Shown here piece by piece: positions 52,001 through 59,883 of a DNA stretch of 64,000 bases. The position numbers were made by a program, and so were the translations under genes. Every line of letters starts with the position of its first letter. Position 1 is the first letter of the stretch. Location: NCBI GenBank assembly GCA_902491515.1, contig CABUIC010000007.1, positions 1-64,000 on the forward strand. The letters are read 5' to 3'. Source of the DNA: an uncultured Porphyromonadaceae bacterium. Lineage in GTDB: Bacteria; Bacteroidota; Bacteroidia; Bacteroidales; Muribaculaceae. Under the pieces are notes generated by a model, which saw nothing but the letters and a program-made list of their open reading frames with translations, was not told the DNA's origin and ran no database searches.

Positions 52001-53252
52001 TCTCAGGCTCATCCCTTCGGAAGAACTCGGGCGCCCGCGCATCGATGTAGTCGTGCAGACCTCCGGACAGCTCCGCGACCTCGCCGCCTCCAGGCTTTTC
52101 CTCATCGGCCGGGCCGTAAAAATGGCCGCTTCGGCAGAAAATGACAAATACCCGAATTTTGTCAAAGAGGGCGTCGTCGAATCGGAGAAGCATCTTGTGG
52201 ACAGGGGCGTCTCGCCCAAGGAGGCCCGGGAGCTTTCGACCTCGCGCGTCTTCGGAGGCGTGAACGGCAACTACGGCTCGGGCATCCAGGCAATGGTCGA
52301 GGCCGGTGACCGCTGGGAGAACTCCTCGGAAATAGCCGCGACCTACATCGACAACATGGGAGCGGACTACGGAAGCGAGGAAAACTGGGAGCAGATGCGC
52401 CAATATGCCTTCGAAGCGGCCCTGACGCGCACGGACGCCGTGGTTCAGCCGCGTCAGAGCAACACCTGGGGCGCCCTCAGCCTCGACCATGTCTACGAAT
52501 TCATGGGCGGAATGAACCTTGCGGTAAAGAATGTGACAGGAAAAGACCCTGAAGCATATCTCAGCGACTACCGCAACCGCAACAACGCTAAAATGCAGGA
52601 GGTGAAAGAAGCCATCGGCGTGGAAAGCCGCACGACCATCCTCAATCCCACATACATCAGGGAAAAGATGAAGGGCGGAGCCGGCGACGCCGCAGGATTC
52701 GCGGAAGTAATCACCAACACTTACGGCTGGAACGTCATGAAACCCGAGGCCATCGACAACGAACTCTGGAACGACATCTACGACACTTACATCGCCGACA
52801 AGAACAATCTGGGGCTGAAATCATACTTCAAGGGCAAGAACCCCGCCGCCATACAGGAAATGACGGCCGTAATGCTCGAGACAGCCCGAAAAGGCATGTG
52901 GAAAGCCTCTCCCGAACAGATTTCCACCCTCGCCGACCTCCACACCGAGGTAGTGAACGAATTCGGCGCGGCCTGCTCCGGATTTGTCTGCGACAATCCC
53001 AAACTCCGGGAATACATCGCATCCAAAACCGACGCGGCTTCGGCCAAGGCTTACAACCGGGCCGTCGCCGAAGTAAGGGCCGAGAATATAGCATCCGAAG
53101 AGGAGGGCGTGGTAATGAAACGCGACGAACTCAACACCACGGAGACGACTACAAACCGTGTCAGCGGAATAATCGTGGGAGTTCTGGTGGCTGTAGCTCT
53201 CGCCGGCCTTCTCATGCTGATTCGCCGCAGGCGCAAAAATTCAGCGGAATAA
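49023..53252 (+). CDS. hmuS: HmuS-type CobN/Mg-chelatase-H-like membrane-anchored protein
   Basis: A 1409-residue relative of the CobN/BchH chelatase subunits. Unlike cytoplasmic CobN it has an N-terminal membrane segment (IIIISIAALAAVGVGLFAW) and a C-terminal one (IIVGVLVAVALAGLLML) followed by RRRR, so the body should lie in the periplasm. Conserved CobN blocks include FAHFTGEDGLPYVQAIPGRL, HFGAHGSLEFTPRKQAALG and QPRQSNTWGALSLDHVYEFMGGMN. HmuS homologues are reported to take iron from haem. A Met/His-rich insert (about 745-845) contains HHGM twice (790-793 and 838-841). It shares one base with hmuT. Confidence 0.9.
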   Translation: MNKKRIIIISIAALAAVGVGLFAWKRLASATNIAFVNYQAITLGQISKANDNSFVKISELPAEELDKAGKYDMVFVNGMGLRITEEQRAALIKAAESGTPVLTTAATNPQNQINSVDSIDGEYLKQYLNGGRMNYRNLLRYVRKFIDGKKLFLDEPGDPVVSASSLIYYPSENDDLNFASVREYEDWLKKEGKWREGAPHVILTGQMGVADSLIAALERTGDIVYPVNVIQSCILKDHADSIAASALINMAHGRMGDETVKWLENNNIPLFAPVNANRGYDEWMADKMGMSGGFMSQSIVTPEIDGAIRPFTLFAHFTGEDGLPYVQAIPGRLDEFVSTVNNYISLGKKANKDKKIAIFYFKGPGQSALVAEGMEVAPSLFNLLTRLKREGYTVTGLPADAADLEKMIAENGRIFNDYAIGAQAEFVRKNKPQLITREEYDKWCSGAFSGEMRRDIDAVDGEFPGYGLKDEEGNLALARLDFGNVVLIPQTAAGLGDDDFKIVHGTDAAPPHAYVASYLWAREGLGADALIHFGAHGSLEFTPRKQAALGSGDWPDRLVGTMPHFYVYSTSNVGEAMMAKRRSYAGIVNYLTPPFMESKVRGIYKDLTDAVNDYNRSKTADDSLRAGRLVKKYTLGLGIHRELRIDSTRPFTPDDILRVENFAEELANEKITGALYVMGEPYSTEHIASTVEAMTVDPIAFSLQKLRGGDIRHWREKAKEIVRSAPAVDDGAICRIAGISQAALDSARKVMKTVEGSKGMLSRMMVMGAMMPRETQPTLRIADRPATRKHHGMIPGMSPEKALEMARKMGADDAAIEKMKAALERKKVTGGTAGRNRHHGMDKPEISEKEMEFATAVTEVERALRNIDRYRAALLESPEAELSSLLNGLSGGFLAPTSGGDPVLNPEILPTGRNMYAVNAEETPSAVAWEKGKGLAEATVAMYRKNHGDSIPRKVSYTLWSSEFIETEGATIAQVLYMLGVEPVRDPFGRVTDLRLIPSEELGRPRIDVVVQTSGQLRDLAASRLFLIGRAVKMAASAENDKYPNFVKEGVVESEKHLVDRGVSPKEARELSTSRVFGGVNGNYGSGIQAMVEAGDRWENSSEIAATYIDNMGADYGSEENWEQMRQYAFEAALTRTDAVVQPRQSNTWGALSLDHVYEFMGGMNLAVKNVTGKDPEAYLSDYRNRNNAKMQEVKEAIGVESRTTILNPTYIREKMKGGAGDAAGFAEVITNTYGWNVMKPEAIDNELWNDIYDTYIADKNNLGLKSYFKGKNPAAIQEMTAVMLETARKGMWKASPEQISTLADLHTEVVNEFGAACSGFVCDNPKLREYIASKTDAASAKAYNRAVAEVRAENIASEEEGVVMKRDELNTTETTTNRVSGIIVGVLVAVALAGLLMLIRRRRKNSAE

Positions 53253-53947
53253 TGGTAACTGTACTGATTACAATCATGGGACTGGTCATCTTCGGCTTCT
53301 TGCTGAAGATGACCTTCCATGGCACGGCAGGACGCATCGTCCTGGCCGTCATTGCCGCCGCCTTCATTCTGATTACCTACGGCAACGCCGCCGCGCAGTC
53401 GAAGACTCAGATTGCCGACTGGCTCGGGCAGCCCGACCTTATGCTCGACACATCGGTCTGGCTCACCGTCGACCTGGCATTCCAGATCGCCTTTTGCGTC
53501 CTTTCGGCAAAGGCCATGGGCGAAAGACTTTCCGGAACCGGGAAATTTCTTCGTCAGATTTGTCTTTGGGTTCCGGGAATACTCATTTTCCCAGTGCTTT
53601 TCGCGCTTCTTACCGAGTTGATTTTCATGCTTCCGGGCGTCGGTTTCGCCACAACGGCCATCGGCCTCGCCGCCGTGCTTCTTGTCGGTATACCCCTCCT
53701 CTCCGCAGGGCTTAAACAGCTTGTTCCCGAGCGGGACATCCGCCTCGAGCTTCTCTTTATGGTCAGTCTGCTCGCGGGCGCCCTCGGAATCGTCGCCACT
53801 GTTAACGGCCGTACCGCAGCCGTCGGAACCAACGAAGTGGAATGGGGCGCGCTCGTGGCGGTCATAATCCTGCTCCTCGCGGGAGTGCTTGCCGGATCCT
53901 TAATATACAGATATTACAACAACAAAATAATCACCAAGATAAAATGA
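53252..53947 (+). CDS. hmuT: HmuT-like multi-pass membrane protein
   Basis: A 231-residue inner-membrane protein of about seven hydrophobic segments, beginning MVTVLITIMGLVIFGFLL and ending GVLAGSLIYRYYNN. No catalytic motif is evident. Position between the CobN-like gene and the MotA/ExbB-like gene, with a one-base overlap before and an ATGA overlap after, matches hmuT in hmuYRSTUV operons. Probably part of the HmuSTUV envelope complex; biochemical role unknown. Confidence 0.75.
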   Translation: MVTVLITIMGLVIFGFLLKMTFHGTAGRIVLAVIAAAFILITYGNAAAQSKTQIADWLGQPDLMLDTSVWLTVDLAFQIAFCVLSAKAMGERLSGTGKFLRQICLWVPGILIFPVLFALLTELIFMLPGVGFATTAIGLAAVLLVGIPLLSAGLKQLVPERDIRLELLFMVSLLAGALGIVATVNGRTAAVGTNEVEWGALVAVIILLLAGVLAGSLIYRYYNNKIITKIK

Positions 53948-54549
53948 ACCTGATATCCAACATCCTCTACTGGATTTCCACCGGTCTGCTCGTGCCGGTG
54001 ATTGTACTCCTTATTTTCTTCTTCGTCCGCGCCCTGATTCTCATCGGAGCGTTTTTCGGACAATATATGAACGAAAAAAAGACCACCACCGGCCTCAACG
54101 ACCGGATAAAGGCCCTGACACCCGGAACCCTCCCCGAATTCGCCGCTTCGCTCCCCGCTAAGCCCCGCTCGGTCGCCGAAGCCTATGCCGTCAAAATCAT
54201 AGCCGAAGGCGGCGACGAGGCAAAGGCCGAACTTCTCCTCGCCGAGTACGAGCTGCAGGCCGACAAGAATATCGCCACTTCCAAGGTCCTCACCAAAATG
54301 GGCCCCATTCTCGGTCTGATGGGCACTCTCATCCCGATGGGTCCCGCTCTCGTAGGCCTCGCCTCGGGCGACATCGCCTCAATGGCCTACAACATGCAGG
54401 TGGCTTTTGCCACCACGGTAGTAGGCCTCGTGGTCAGCGCTATAGGCTTCCTCACCCAGCAGGTCAAGGAGCGCTGGGCCGCCGCCAATCTCACGGTGCT
54501 CGAATATCTCGCCGACATTGTCAGACAATCTGAAGATTCCGCGAAATGA
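53944..54549 (+). CDS. hmuU: HmuU-like MotA/TolQ/ExbB proton-channel family protein
   Basis: A 201-residue inner-membrane protein. Helix 1 is VPVIVLLIFFFVRALILIGAF. The family signature lies in MGPILGLMGTLIPMGPALVGLASGD and MQVAFATTVVGLVVSAIGFL, typical of MotA/TolQ/ExbB. With a DUF2149 partner (next gene) it could form a proton-driven motor that energises HmuS or the receptor. It overlaps hmuT by 4 bp and hmuV by 4 bp. Confidence 0.85.
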   Translation: MNLISNILYWISTGLLVPVIVLLIFFFVRALILIGAFFGQYMNEKKTTTGLNDRIKALTPGTLPEFAASLPAKPRSVAEAYAVKIIAEGGDEAKAELLLAEYELQADKNIATSKVLTKMGPILGLMGTLIPMGPALVGLASGDIASMAYNMQVAFATTVVGLVVSAIGFLTQQVKERWAAANLTVLEYLADIVRQSEDSAK

Positions 54550-54875
54550 GACGCCGCCGTTCCCTTCTCAACCGAACAGAAGACAACGACCCGATGAGCG
54601 TTGTCAGCAACCTCTTCGACGTGGCCATGGTGTTCGCCGTGGCTCTGATGGTTGCCCTCGTCAGCCGATACAATATGACCGAGATGTTCTCGCAGGAGGA
54701 CTTCACTATGGTGAAGAACCCCGGCAAGGAAAACATGGAAATCATCACCAAGGAAGGCGAGAAAATCAACCGTTACACACCCTCGGAGGACACCGACCCG
54801 TCCTCAAACAAAGGCAAGCGCGTAGGTATCGCCTACGAACTCGAGAACGGCGACATAATCTACGTCCCTGAATAG
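54546..54875 (+). CDS. hmuV: HmuV-like DUF2149 protein
   Basis: A 109-residue protein with basic start (MRRRRSLLN), one membrane helix at about 25-42 (FDVAMVFAVALMVALV) and a periplasmic tail with YELENGDIIYVPE, the DUF2149 end. This single-pass layout parallels ExbD/MotB, so it is the likely partner of HmuU. It is the last gene of the operon, with the histidine-kinase gene converging 6 bp away. Confidence 0.85.
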   Translation: MRRRRSLLNRTEDNDPMSVVSNLFDVAMVFAVALMVALVSRYNMTEMFSQEDFTMVKNPGKENMEIITKEGEKINRYTPSEDTDPSSNKGKRVGIAYELENGDIIYVPE

Positions 54876-54881
54876 AAGCGG

Positions 54882-56255
54882 CTATCCGAGTGTGAATTCA
54901 AAGGTCAGGCCGGGGGTATTCCGTGCGGTGATTGTGCCTCCGTGGATAGCTATGGCGTTGCGGACGATGGAGAGTCCGAGGCCGGTTCCTCCGGATGCCC
55001 GCGAGCGGCCTTTGTCTATCCGGTAGAAACGCTCGAAAATGTGGGGAAGATGTTCTTCAGGGACGCCGCACCCGTTGTCGCTGAACACGAAATTACCTTC
55101 CTTGTCCGAAACGACGCGTATTTCCGAGCCACCGCTGTAGGAGAGTGCGTTTTCAAAAAGATTGCGGAACACCGACTCAAGAAGGCGCCGGTTGCCCCGG
55201 AGTCTCCGGGACGGCACCTCGACAACTATTGAAATATCCGTGCGGAGACGCATTTCCGCGGCTATATCCTCCACAAGTTCGGAGATATCCAGCTCTTCCT
55301 TGGAAATCATGTTCTGGCCCTCGTCCATACGGGTGAGTGTCGAAACATCCGAGAGCAACGCGCTGAGTCGCCGGGCATTCGCTTCGAGACGCCGCTCGAA
55401 CTCGCGGCGCTTCTCTTCCGGGAGGTCCGGGCGGTCGCGGAGGATGTCGATACACACGAGCATGGAGGTAACGGGGGTCTTCAGCTCATGGTTGATGTTG
55501 TTTGTGAGCTGTTTCTTGAGGCGGATTTTGTCGCGTTCCTCCTCAAGAAGACGGCGGTGACGCTCCTCGCGCTGGACATAGAGCTTCACGATATGCCCGG
55601 CTATGCTCCCGAGCTCGTCGCGGGGAAAGGCCTCGTCGTCCGAGATTCCTTCTCCCCTTTCGGCTTTCTCGGCGAAACGGTTCAGGCGCATTATGCTTTG
55701 CGATATACGCCGCGTTACAAAATACGCCGCCGCACTGACAACCGCGGTAAGCAACAGCATGGTCCACAGAAGGCTTCGGTCAGCGCGGAGTGTCTCCTCA
55801 AGGCTGTGGGTGTACTGCGCAGCGCTGCGCACCACGGTCTCTCCGTCGGGCGCGAGAGTCGCGGAGTAGAAATAGTCCACATTGTCGTTTGCCGAGTGAC
55901 GCTCCGAACTGTTGCCGCGGCCGTTAGCCCTGGCCTGCACAACTTCAGGCCGCGCGTTGTGGTTGTCGACAGGAAAAGGAGTCGCGTCGTTGTTGTCATA
56001 GACCACCTTTCCGTCGCCGTCAATTACCGTGACCCTCAGACTCGTCATGGGCGCCGTCGTACCGGCCACGGCCTCCGTAGCTCCGAGCCCGCGGGAGAGG
56101 CCGTCGATTAGAGCGGAATTGTAGGTCTGGAGACGGGCATCGAGGAGTTCCCGCTTGTAGTCTTTTTCCCTCGAGAACTGGAAAACGACAAAAACAGCCG
56201 TAAGAGTCCAGCAGAGGGCAAGTACGGCTATGAACACCCTCCAGTGGAAAGACAT
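54882..56255 (-). CDS. Sensor histidine kinase
   Basis: A 457-residue membrane kinase. Membrane helices at about 8-28 and 160-180 frame a periplasmic sensor region of about 130 residues. A HAMP-like linker follows (RRISQSIMRLNRFAEKAERG). The H box is NNINHELKTPVTSML, then N box NLFENALSYSG, G1 DNGCGVPEEHLPHIFERFYR and G2 GGTGLGLSIV. It phosphorylates the regulator encoded just upstream. The ATG at 56255 lies one base after the regulator stop; an ATG 6 codons earlier, inside the regulator, is also possible. Confidence 0.92.
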   Translation of the reverse strand: MSFHWRVFIAVLALCWTLTAVFVVFQFSREKDYKRELLDARLQTYNSALIDGLSRGLGATEAVAGTTAPMTSLRVTVIDGDGKVVYDNNDATPFPVDNHNARPEVVQARANGRGNSSERHSANDNVDYFYSATLAPDGETVVRSAAQYTHSLEETLRADRSLLWTMLLLTAVVSAAAYFVTRRISQSIMRLNRFAEKAERGEGISDDEAFPRDELGSIAGHIVKLYVQREERHRRLLEEERDKIRLKKQLTNNINHELKTPVTSMLVCIDILRDRPDLPEEKRREFERRLEANARRLSALLSDVSTLTRMDEGQNMISKEELDISELVEDIAAEMRLRTDISIVVEVPSRRLRGNRRLLESVFRNLFENALSYSGGSEIRVVSDKEGNFVFSDNGCGVPEEHLPHIFERFYRIDKGRSRASGGTGLGLSIVRNAIAIHGGTITARNTPGLTFEFTLG

Positions 56256-56256
56256 C

Positions 56257-56922
56257 TTAATCCTGCCAGCCATAACCGTAGCCCGAGCGGGCGATGACGC
56301 AGCGTCCGTACGTGCCGAGCTTGCTTCTGATTCTGGCCACATGGACGTCGACAGTGCGGTCGTTCACAACCGTCCTCTCGGGCCATAGCCGGTCAAGCAA
56401 TTCATCGCGGGAAAAAATGCGCCCGGGATTCTCCAGAAGGAGGGCAAGAATCTCAAACTCCTTTCTCGGGAGAACGAGGGGAGCACCGTCGACCGTACAT
56501 TTCAGCGTGGTCCGGTCGCATTGCACAGGACAATCCCGGACGGAAGGCTTCGAGCGCCTCAGCACGGCCCCTACTCTGGCCGCGAGATTTTTCATTGAAA
56601 ACGGTTTCGGGATGTAGTCGTCAGCTCCGAGCTGAAGGCCGTCAACCATCGACTCCTCGTCGCCAAGAGCCGTCAGGAAAATCACCGGCACGGACGAAGT
56701 CGCCGCTTCGGATTTCAGCCTGCGGGCAAAATCCGTACCGCTCATTCCGTCCATCATCACGTCGAGAAGAATCAGGTCGAAGGTTTCCGGGGCCATTTCA
56801 GCGGCCTCTTCCGCACTTTCGGCACAGACGGTCTCATATCCCTCGGACTCAAGCCAGGCCTTTACCCCCTCGCGGATAGTCTCTTCGTCGTCAACTACAA
56901 GTATTCGTCCTTTCGTTTCCAT
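56257..56922 (-). CDS. OmpR/PhoB-family response regulator
   Basis: A 221-residue regulator. Receiver domain at 1-120 with the acidic pair VVDDEE, phospho-acceptor Asp54 in LLDVMMDG, switch Thr in FLTALGDE and Lys in YIPKPF. The C-terminal winged helix contains LPRKEFEILALLLENPGRIFSRDELLDRLW and NDRTVDVHVARIRSKLG. First gene of the two-component operon; the target genes are unknown. The convergent neighbour is the haem operon, but nothing shows that it controls it. Confidence 0.93.
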   Translation of the reverse strand: METKGRILVVDDEETIREGVKAWLESEGYETVCAESAEEAAEMAPETFDLILLDVMMDGMSGTDFARRLKSEAATSSVPVIFLTALGDEESMVDGLQLGADDYIPKPFSMKNLAARVGAVLRRSKPSVRDCPVQCDRTTLKCTVDGAPLVLPRKEFEILALLLENPGRIFSRDELLDRLWPERTVVNDRTVDVHVARIRSKLGTYGRCVIARSGYGYGWQD

Positions 56923-56935
56923 ATATTAATCTTCT

Positions 56936-58033
56936 TTATTCGTCTTCATTGTTTTCGGACACCGCGAGCTTGCTCTTCGCTCCGAGGGCCTTAATTCTGG
57001 CCGCCTGCGAAAGGAGACTCCCCCTCTGTCCGTCAAGCTTCACCATCGCCGAATCGCAGGCACGCCTCGCCCGGTCGAGGGCAAGACCGATGTTTTCCAT
57101 TTCCTTCAGAAAATCGCTGAACTTGTCGAGCATGTTTCCGGCGAGCCGGGCAATTTCCGCCACATTCCGCGTCTGCTTCTCCGAGCGCCAGATCTGCTCT
57201 ATAAGCTTCAGCACGGAGAGGAGATGCGTCGGTGAGATAATTATCACCCTGCTCTCGAAAGCCGTTTCCCACAGGTCCTTATCCATCTCCAGCGCCGCCA
57301 TATACGCTCCTTCGTTGGGAATGAACATAAGCACGAAGTCGGCGCTCTCCCTCCCGAGGCAGTCCTGATAAGCCTTCGTCCTCAACTCTCCGACATGCTT
57401 CCGCACCGATTCAAGGTGAGCCTTTCCGGCTCTGCGCCTCTCATCGTCGGTGGATGCGGCGCAAAGCTCGAGGTAAGCGCCGATGGAGGTCTTGGCATCC
57501 ACGGCTATGTTGCGGCCTTCGGTGTAGCGGATTATGACGTCAGGTCGGAGGAGCCCCCCTTCCCCGTCGCGCACCGTCGACTGGACCAGAAAATCCTCGC
57601 CCCGTCTAAGGCCGGCACGCTCGAGAATATTTTCAAGCACATGCTCGCCCCACTGCCCCTGCACACGGGTATTGCCGCGAAGGGCGTCGGAGAGGCGGCG
57701 CGTCTCGCCGCCGAGCGACTGGCTCAGGGAGGCAAGTTCCCGCAGACGCTCGCCGAGAGCATTCCGCTCGCTTGCGTTGAGGGCTGACTGCTCCTCGAGG
57801 CGGCGACGGACATCGTCCATGCCTTCCCTGACAGGGCGCAGGACTTCGGTCAGGTCGCTCCTTGTCTGCTCCGTCAGCACCCGCGGCGCATCAAGGAGCT
57901 CGAGCCGGGCTTTAAGGGCCGCGTTCTCGGCACCGAGAACCCTTGCCTCATCCATACTCACCGACAAACGCCTGTACAGCACAAACACAAGTACAAGGGC
58001 GACAAACAGAGCTATTCCGAGTATTATTTCCAT
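56936..58033 (-). CDS. rmuC: DNA recombination protein RmuC
   Basis: A 365-residue protein with an N-terminal membrane anchor (MEIILGIALFVALVLVFVLY), a long coiled coil (about 25-110) and the RmuC nuclease-like domain: QGQWGEHVLENILERAGL, RPDVIIRYTEGRNIAVDAKTS and FVLMFIPNEGAYMAAL. RmuC limits inversions and may act as a DNA-cleaving or recombination-limiting factor. The start at 58033 was chosen because the anchor begins there. Divergent from the next gene, 55 bp away. Confidence 0.92.
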   Translation of the reverse strand: MEIILGIALFVALVLVFVLYRRLSVSMDEARVLGAENAALKARLELLDAPRVLTEQTRSDLTEVLRPVREGMDDVRRRLEEQSALNASERNALGERLRELASLSQSLGGETRRLSDALRGNTRVQGQWGEHVLENILERAGLRRGEDFLVQSTVRDGEGGLLRPDVIIRYTEGRNIAVDAKTSIGAYLELCAASTDDERRRAGKAHLESVRKHVGELRTKAYQDCLGRESADFVLMFIPNEGAYMAALEMDKDLWETAFESRVIIISPTHLLSVLKLIEQIWRSEKQTRNVAEIARLAGNMLDKFSDFLKEMENIGLALDRARRACDSAMVKLDGQRGSLLSQAARIKALGAKSKLAVSENNEDE

Positions 58034-58088
58034 TTCAGGCACAAAAATACAATTATTTTCCCTAATTTTGAAGAAAATTTCGCAGGAT

Positions 58089-58847
58089 ATGAATAACGAC
58101 AATCTGGAATATCAGCCCCCGCGACCGCGGACAAGCGTGAGTGCCGACGAACTGAACGCCGAATGCCTCCGGCGCCGATACCTTACGCTCCTTGAAAAGG
58201 CCGAAGTCTTTCCATCCGAAGCCAACTGGCAGTTCATCATCGACAACAGGATGGAAGGTCTCGGCGAACTGCTTCTGCGCAAATATCTTGTGTCGTGGCT
58301 CATGCCAGAGGACAAACGGAGCATCTACCACCGCCAGGCCATCCGGCTCTTCCCCGAATATCTGAAGACCGTGGACCGCCAATATGCCCTCAGTGTAGCC
58401 TACAGCGACATCGAGTCAGCTCCTGACGCTTTCGTCTCGCTCGTCCGCGAGACCTCGCTGTTCGATGCCCGCCAGCTACGCCGCATGGTCGAGGAGCGAG
58501 GAGCCGTGGAACTCGTCATACAGGTTCTCGACGTATTCCAGCCTGAATACACAGCTTCCGACGCTCGGGCCATGCGGGCCCTCCTCGGAGCCCTGCGGGC
58601 GTTGCCGAAGCTCGGGCGAGTCGAGGAACGGCATGGGATTTTCTCGCGTGAACTGCGGTATTACTGTCCCGCCGGCCACTCCAATCCGTCCGGCGAGGCA
58701 TTCTGCACCCGCGAGGACTGCCGCCTTAACATCTATGGCCTCACCCCCGAGCAGGCCAAGGCCATAGACGACTACGAGGCGCGCCTCGAAGCCCTTGAAT
58801 CGCTCCTCCGCCGCCCCATTCCCAATAAAGAAGGCAATTATCTTTGA
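58089..58847 (+). CDS. Hypothetical protein with C-terminal zinc-ribbon-like motif
   Basis: A 252-residue cytoplasmic protein. The first 190 residues are mainly helical and charged. Near the C terminus YYCPAGHSNPSGEAFC followed by a third Cys after REDC forms a zinc-ribbon-like cluster. The end is a helix with DDYEARLEALESLLRR. I do not recognise a family; a structural or regulatory role is possible. It starts 55 bp from rmuC in divergent orientation and ends 97 bp before rpmH. Confidence 0.65.
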   Translation: MNNDNLEYQPPRPRTSVSADELNAECLRRRYLTLLEKAEVFPSEANWQFIIDNRMEGLGELLLRKYLVSWLMPEDKRSIYHRQAIRLFPEYLKTVDRQYALSVAYSDIESAPDAFVSLVRETSLFDARQLRRMVEERGAVELVIQVLDVFQPEYTASDARAMRALLGALRALPKLGRVEERHGIFSRELRYYCPAGHSNPSGEAFCTREDCRLNIYGLTPEQAKAIDDYEARLEALESLLRRPIPNKEGNYL

Positions 58848-58870
58848 AAATTGAGTTTTTCTGCCGAAAA

Positions 58871-58902
58871 TTTGCAAATGCAAAAAATAAGCGCTACCTT
58901 TG
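58871..58902 (+). promoter_or_regulatory. Promoter of rpmH
   Basis: TTTG (58871-58874), exactly 20 bp, TACCTTTG (58895-58902): canonical Bacteroidota promoter, 42 bp before the rpmH ATG. Confidence 0.85.
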
Positions 58903-58944
58903 CACTCCGAATTGTAGAATAATAATCAACAAACACTATAGGCA

Positions 58945-59100
58945 ATGAAAAGAACTTTCCAACCCTCGAATCGCAAGAGAGTCAACAAACACGGCTTCCG
59001 TGAAAGAATGTCCACCCCCGACGGCCGCAAAGTTCTGGCTCGTCGTCGTGCCAAAGGCCGTGCACGCCTGACTGTTTCCAGCTCAATCGCCGGTAAGTAA
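58945..59100 (+). CDS. rpmH: 50S ribosomal protein L34
   Basis: A 51-residue, highly basic protein starting MKRTFQPSNRKRVNKHGFRE and continuing through RMSTPDGRKVLARRR, the universal L34 sequence. It is a structural protein of the large ribosomal subunit. It has a perfect promoter and an intrinsic terminator directly behind it. It is not next to rnpA or dnaA here, as is common outside Bacteroidota. Confidence 0.98.
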   Translation: MKRTFQPSNRKRVNKHGFRERMSTPDGRKVLARRRAKGRARLTVSSSIAGK

Positions 59101-59129
59101 GGCTTCTCTCGCAGAGCGAAAATTTTCGG

Positions 59130-59174
59130 GCTTCCCCGTGGCCTCCCGGCCTGAAGGAAGCTCGCACTTTTTTT
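59130..59174 (+). terminator. Terminator of rpmH abutting trmN6
   Basis: GCTTCC (59130-59135) pairs with GGAAGC (59156-59161), with GGCC/GGCC nested inside, then CTCGCA and T7 (59168-59174). The T-run ends at the base before the next ATG. Confidence 0.75.
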
Positions 59175-59882
59175 ATGGGTAAGTTCCGCTTCTCTGACTT
59201 TAGCGTCGACGACAGCCGCTGCGGCCAGAAAATTTGCAGCGATGCCGTCCTCTTCGCCGCATGGGCCTGGCAGGGTCGCCCCGTCCGGGGAACCGTCCTC
59301 GACATCGGCACAGGCTCGGGGCTTCTCGCCCTTATCACCGCCAGACTCTGCCCGGACGCCCGTGTCACGGCCGTGGAACTCGATTCAGAGGCATGCAAAG
59401 ACGCCCGCGAAAACTTCGCCGCCTTCCCGCACCCGCATCGGCCCCGCCTCGAAGAATGCTCATTCGAGGCCTTCGTCCCCGTCGAGCCGCCGGACGCAAT
59501 AATCTGCAACCCTCCCTTTTTCTCCACCGGCGCCCTTGCCTGCGAGGAATCCCGTGCGGCTGCGCGCCATGAGGCCACGCTCTCGCTCGAAAGCGCGGCC
59601 CGCTATGCAGCCCGGCATCTCGCCCCTGACGGTCGCCTGCTTCTCATAGGCCCCGCCGAGCGCGAGGAGCACACGGTCTTTGCCGCTGAACTGGCCGGGC
59701 TCAAACTCCGCCGGAGGGCCCTCGTCCGCACCACACCCCGCAAGGCCCCCACCCGTGCCTTCTGGGAGTTCAGTCCTCAGGACGGCCCCCTTGAAAGCGA
59801 AGAAATCGACATCCGCGACGCAGACAACCGATATTCGCCAGAATACCTGCGCCTTACCGAACACCTCTACCACCATCTCTGA
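59175..59882 (+). CDS. trmN6: tRNA1(Val) (adenine-37-N6)-methyltransferase, TrmN6/YfiC-like
   Basis: A 235-residue SAM-dependent methyltransferase. Motif I is LDIGTGSGLLALITA, an acidic VELDSEAC follows, and the catalytic N6-adenine motif is NPPFF. The opening FRFSDFSVDDSRCGQKICSDAVLFAAW is typical of TrmN6/YfiC. It methylates A37 of tRNA-Val in the family. The start codon directly follows the rpmH terminator T-run, so expression probably depends on readthrough. The GTG of the next gene follows its stop at once. Confidence 0.9.
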   Translation: MGKFRFSDFSVDDSRCGQKICSDAVLFAAWAWQGRPVRGTVLDIGTGSGLLALITARLCPDARVTAVELDSEACKDARENFAAFPHPHRPRLEECSFEAFVPVEPPDAIICNPPFFSTGALACEESRAAARHEATLSLESAARYAARHLAPDGRLLLIGPAEREEHTVFAAELAGLKLRRRALVRTTPRKAPTRAFWEFSPQDGPLESEEIDIRDADNRYSPEYLRLTEHLYHHL

Positions 59883-59883
59883 C

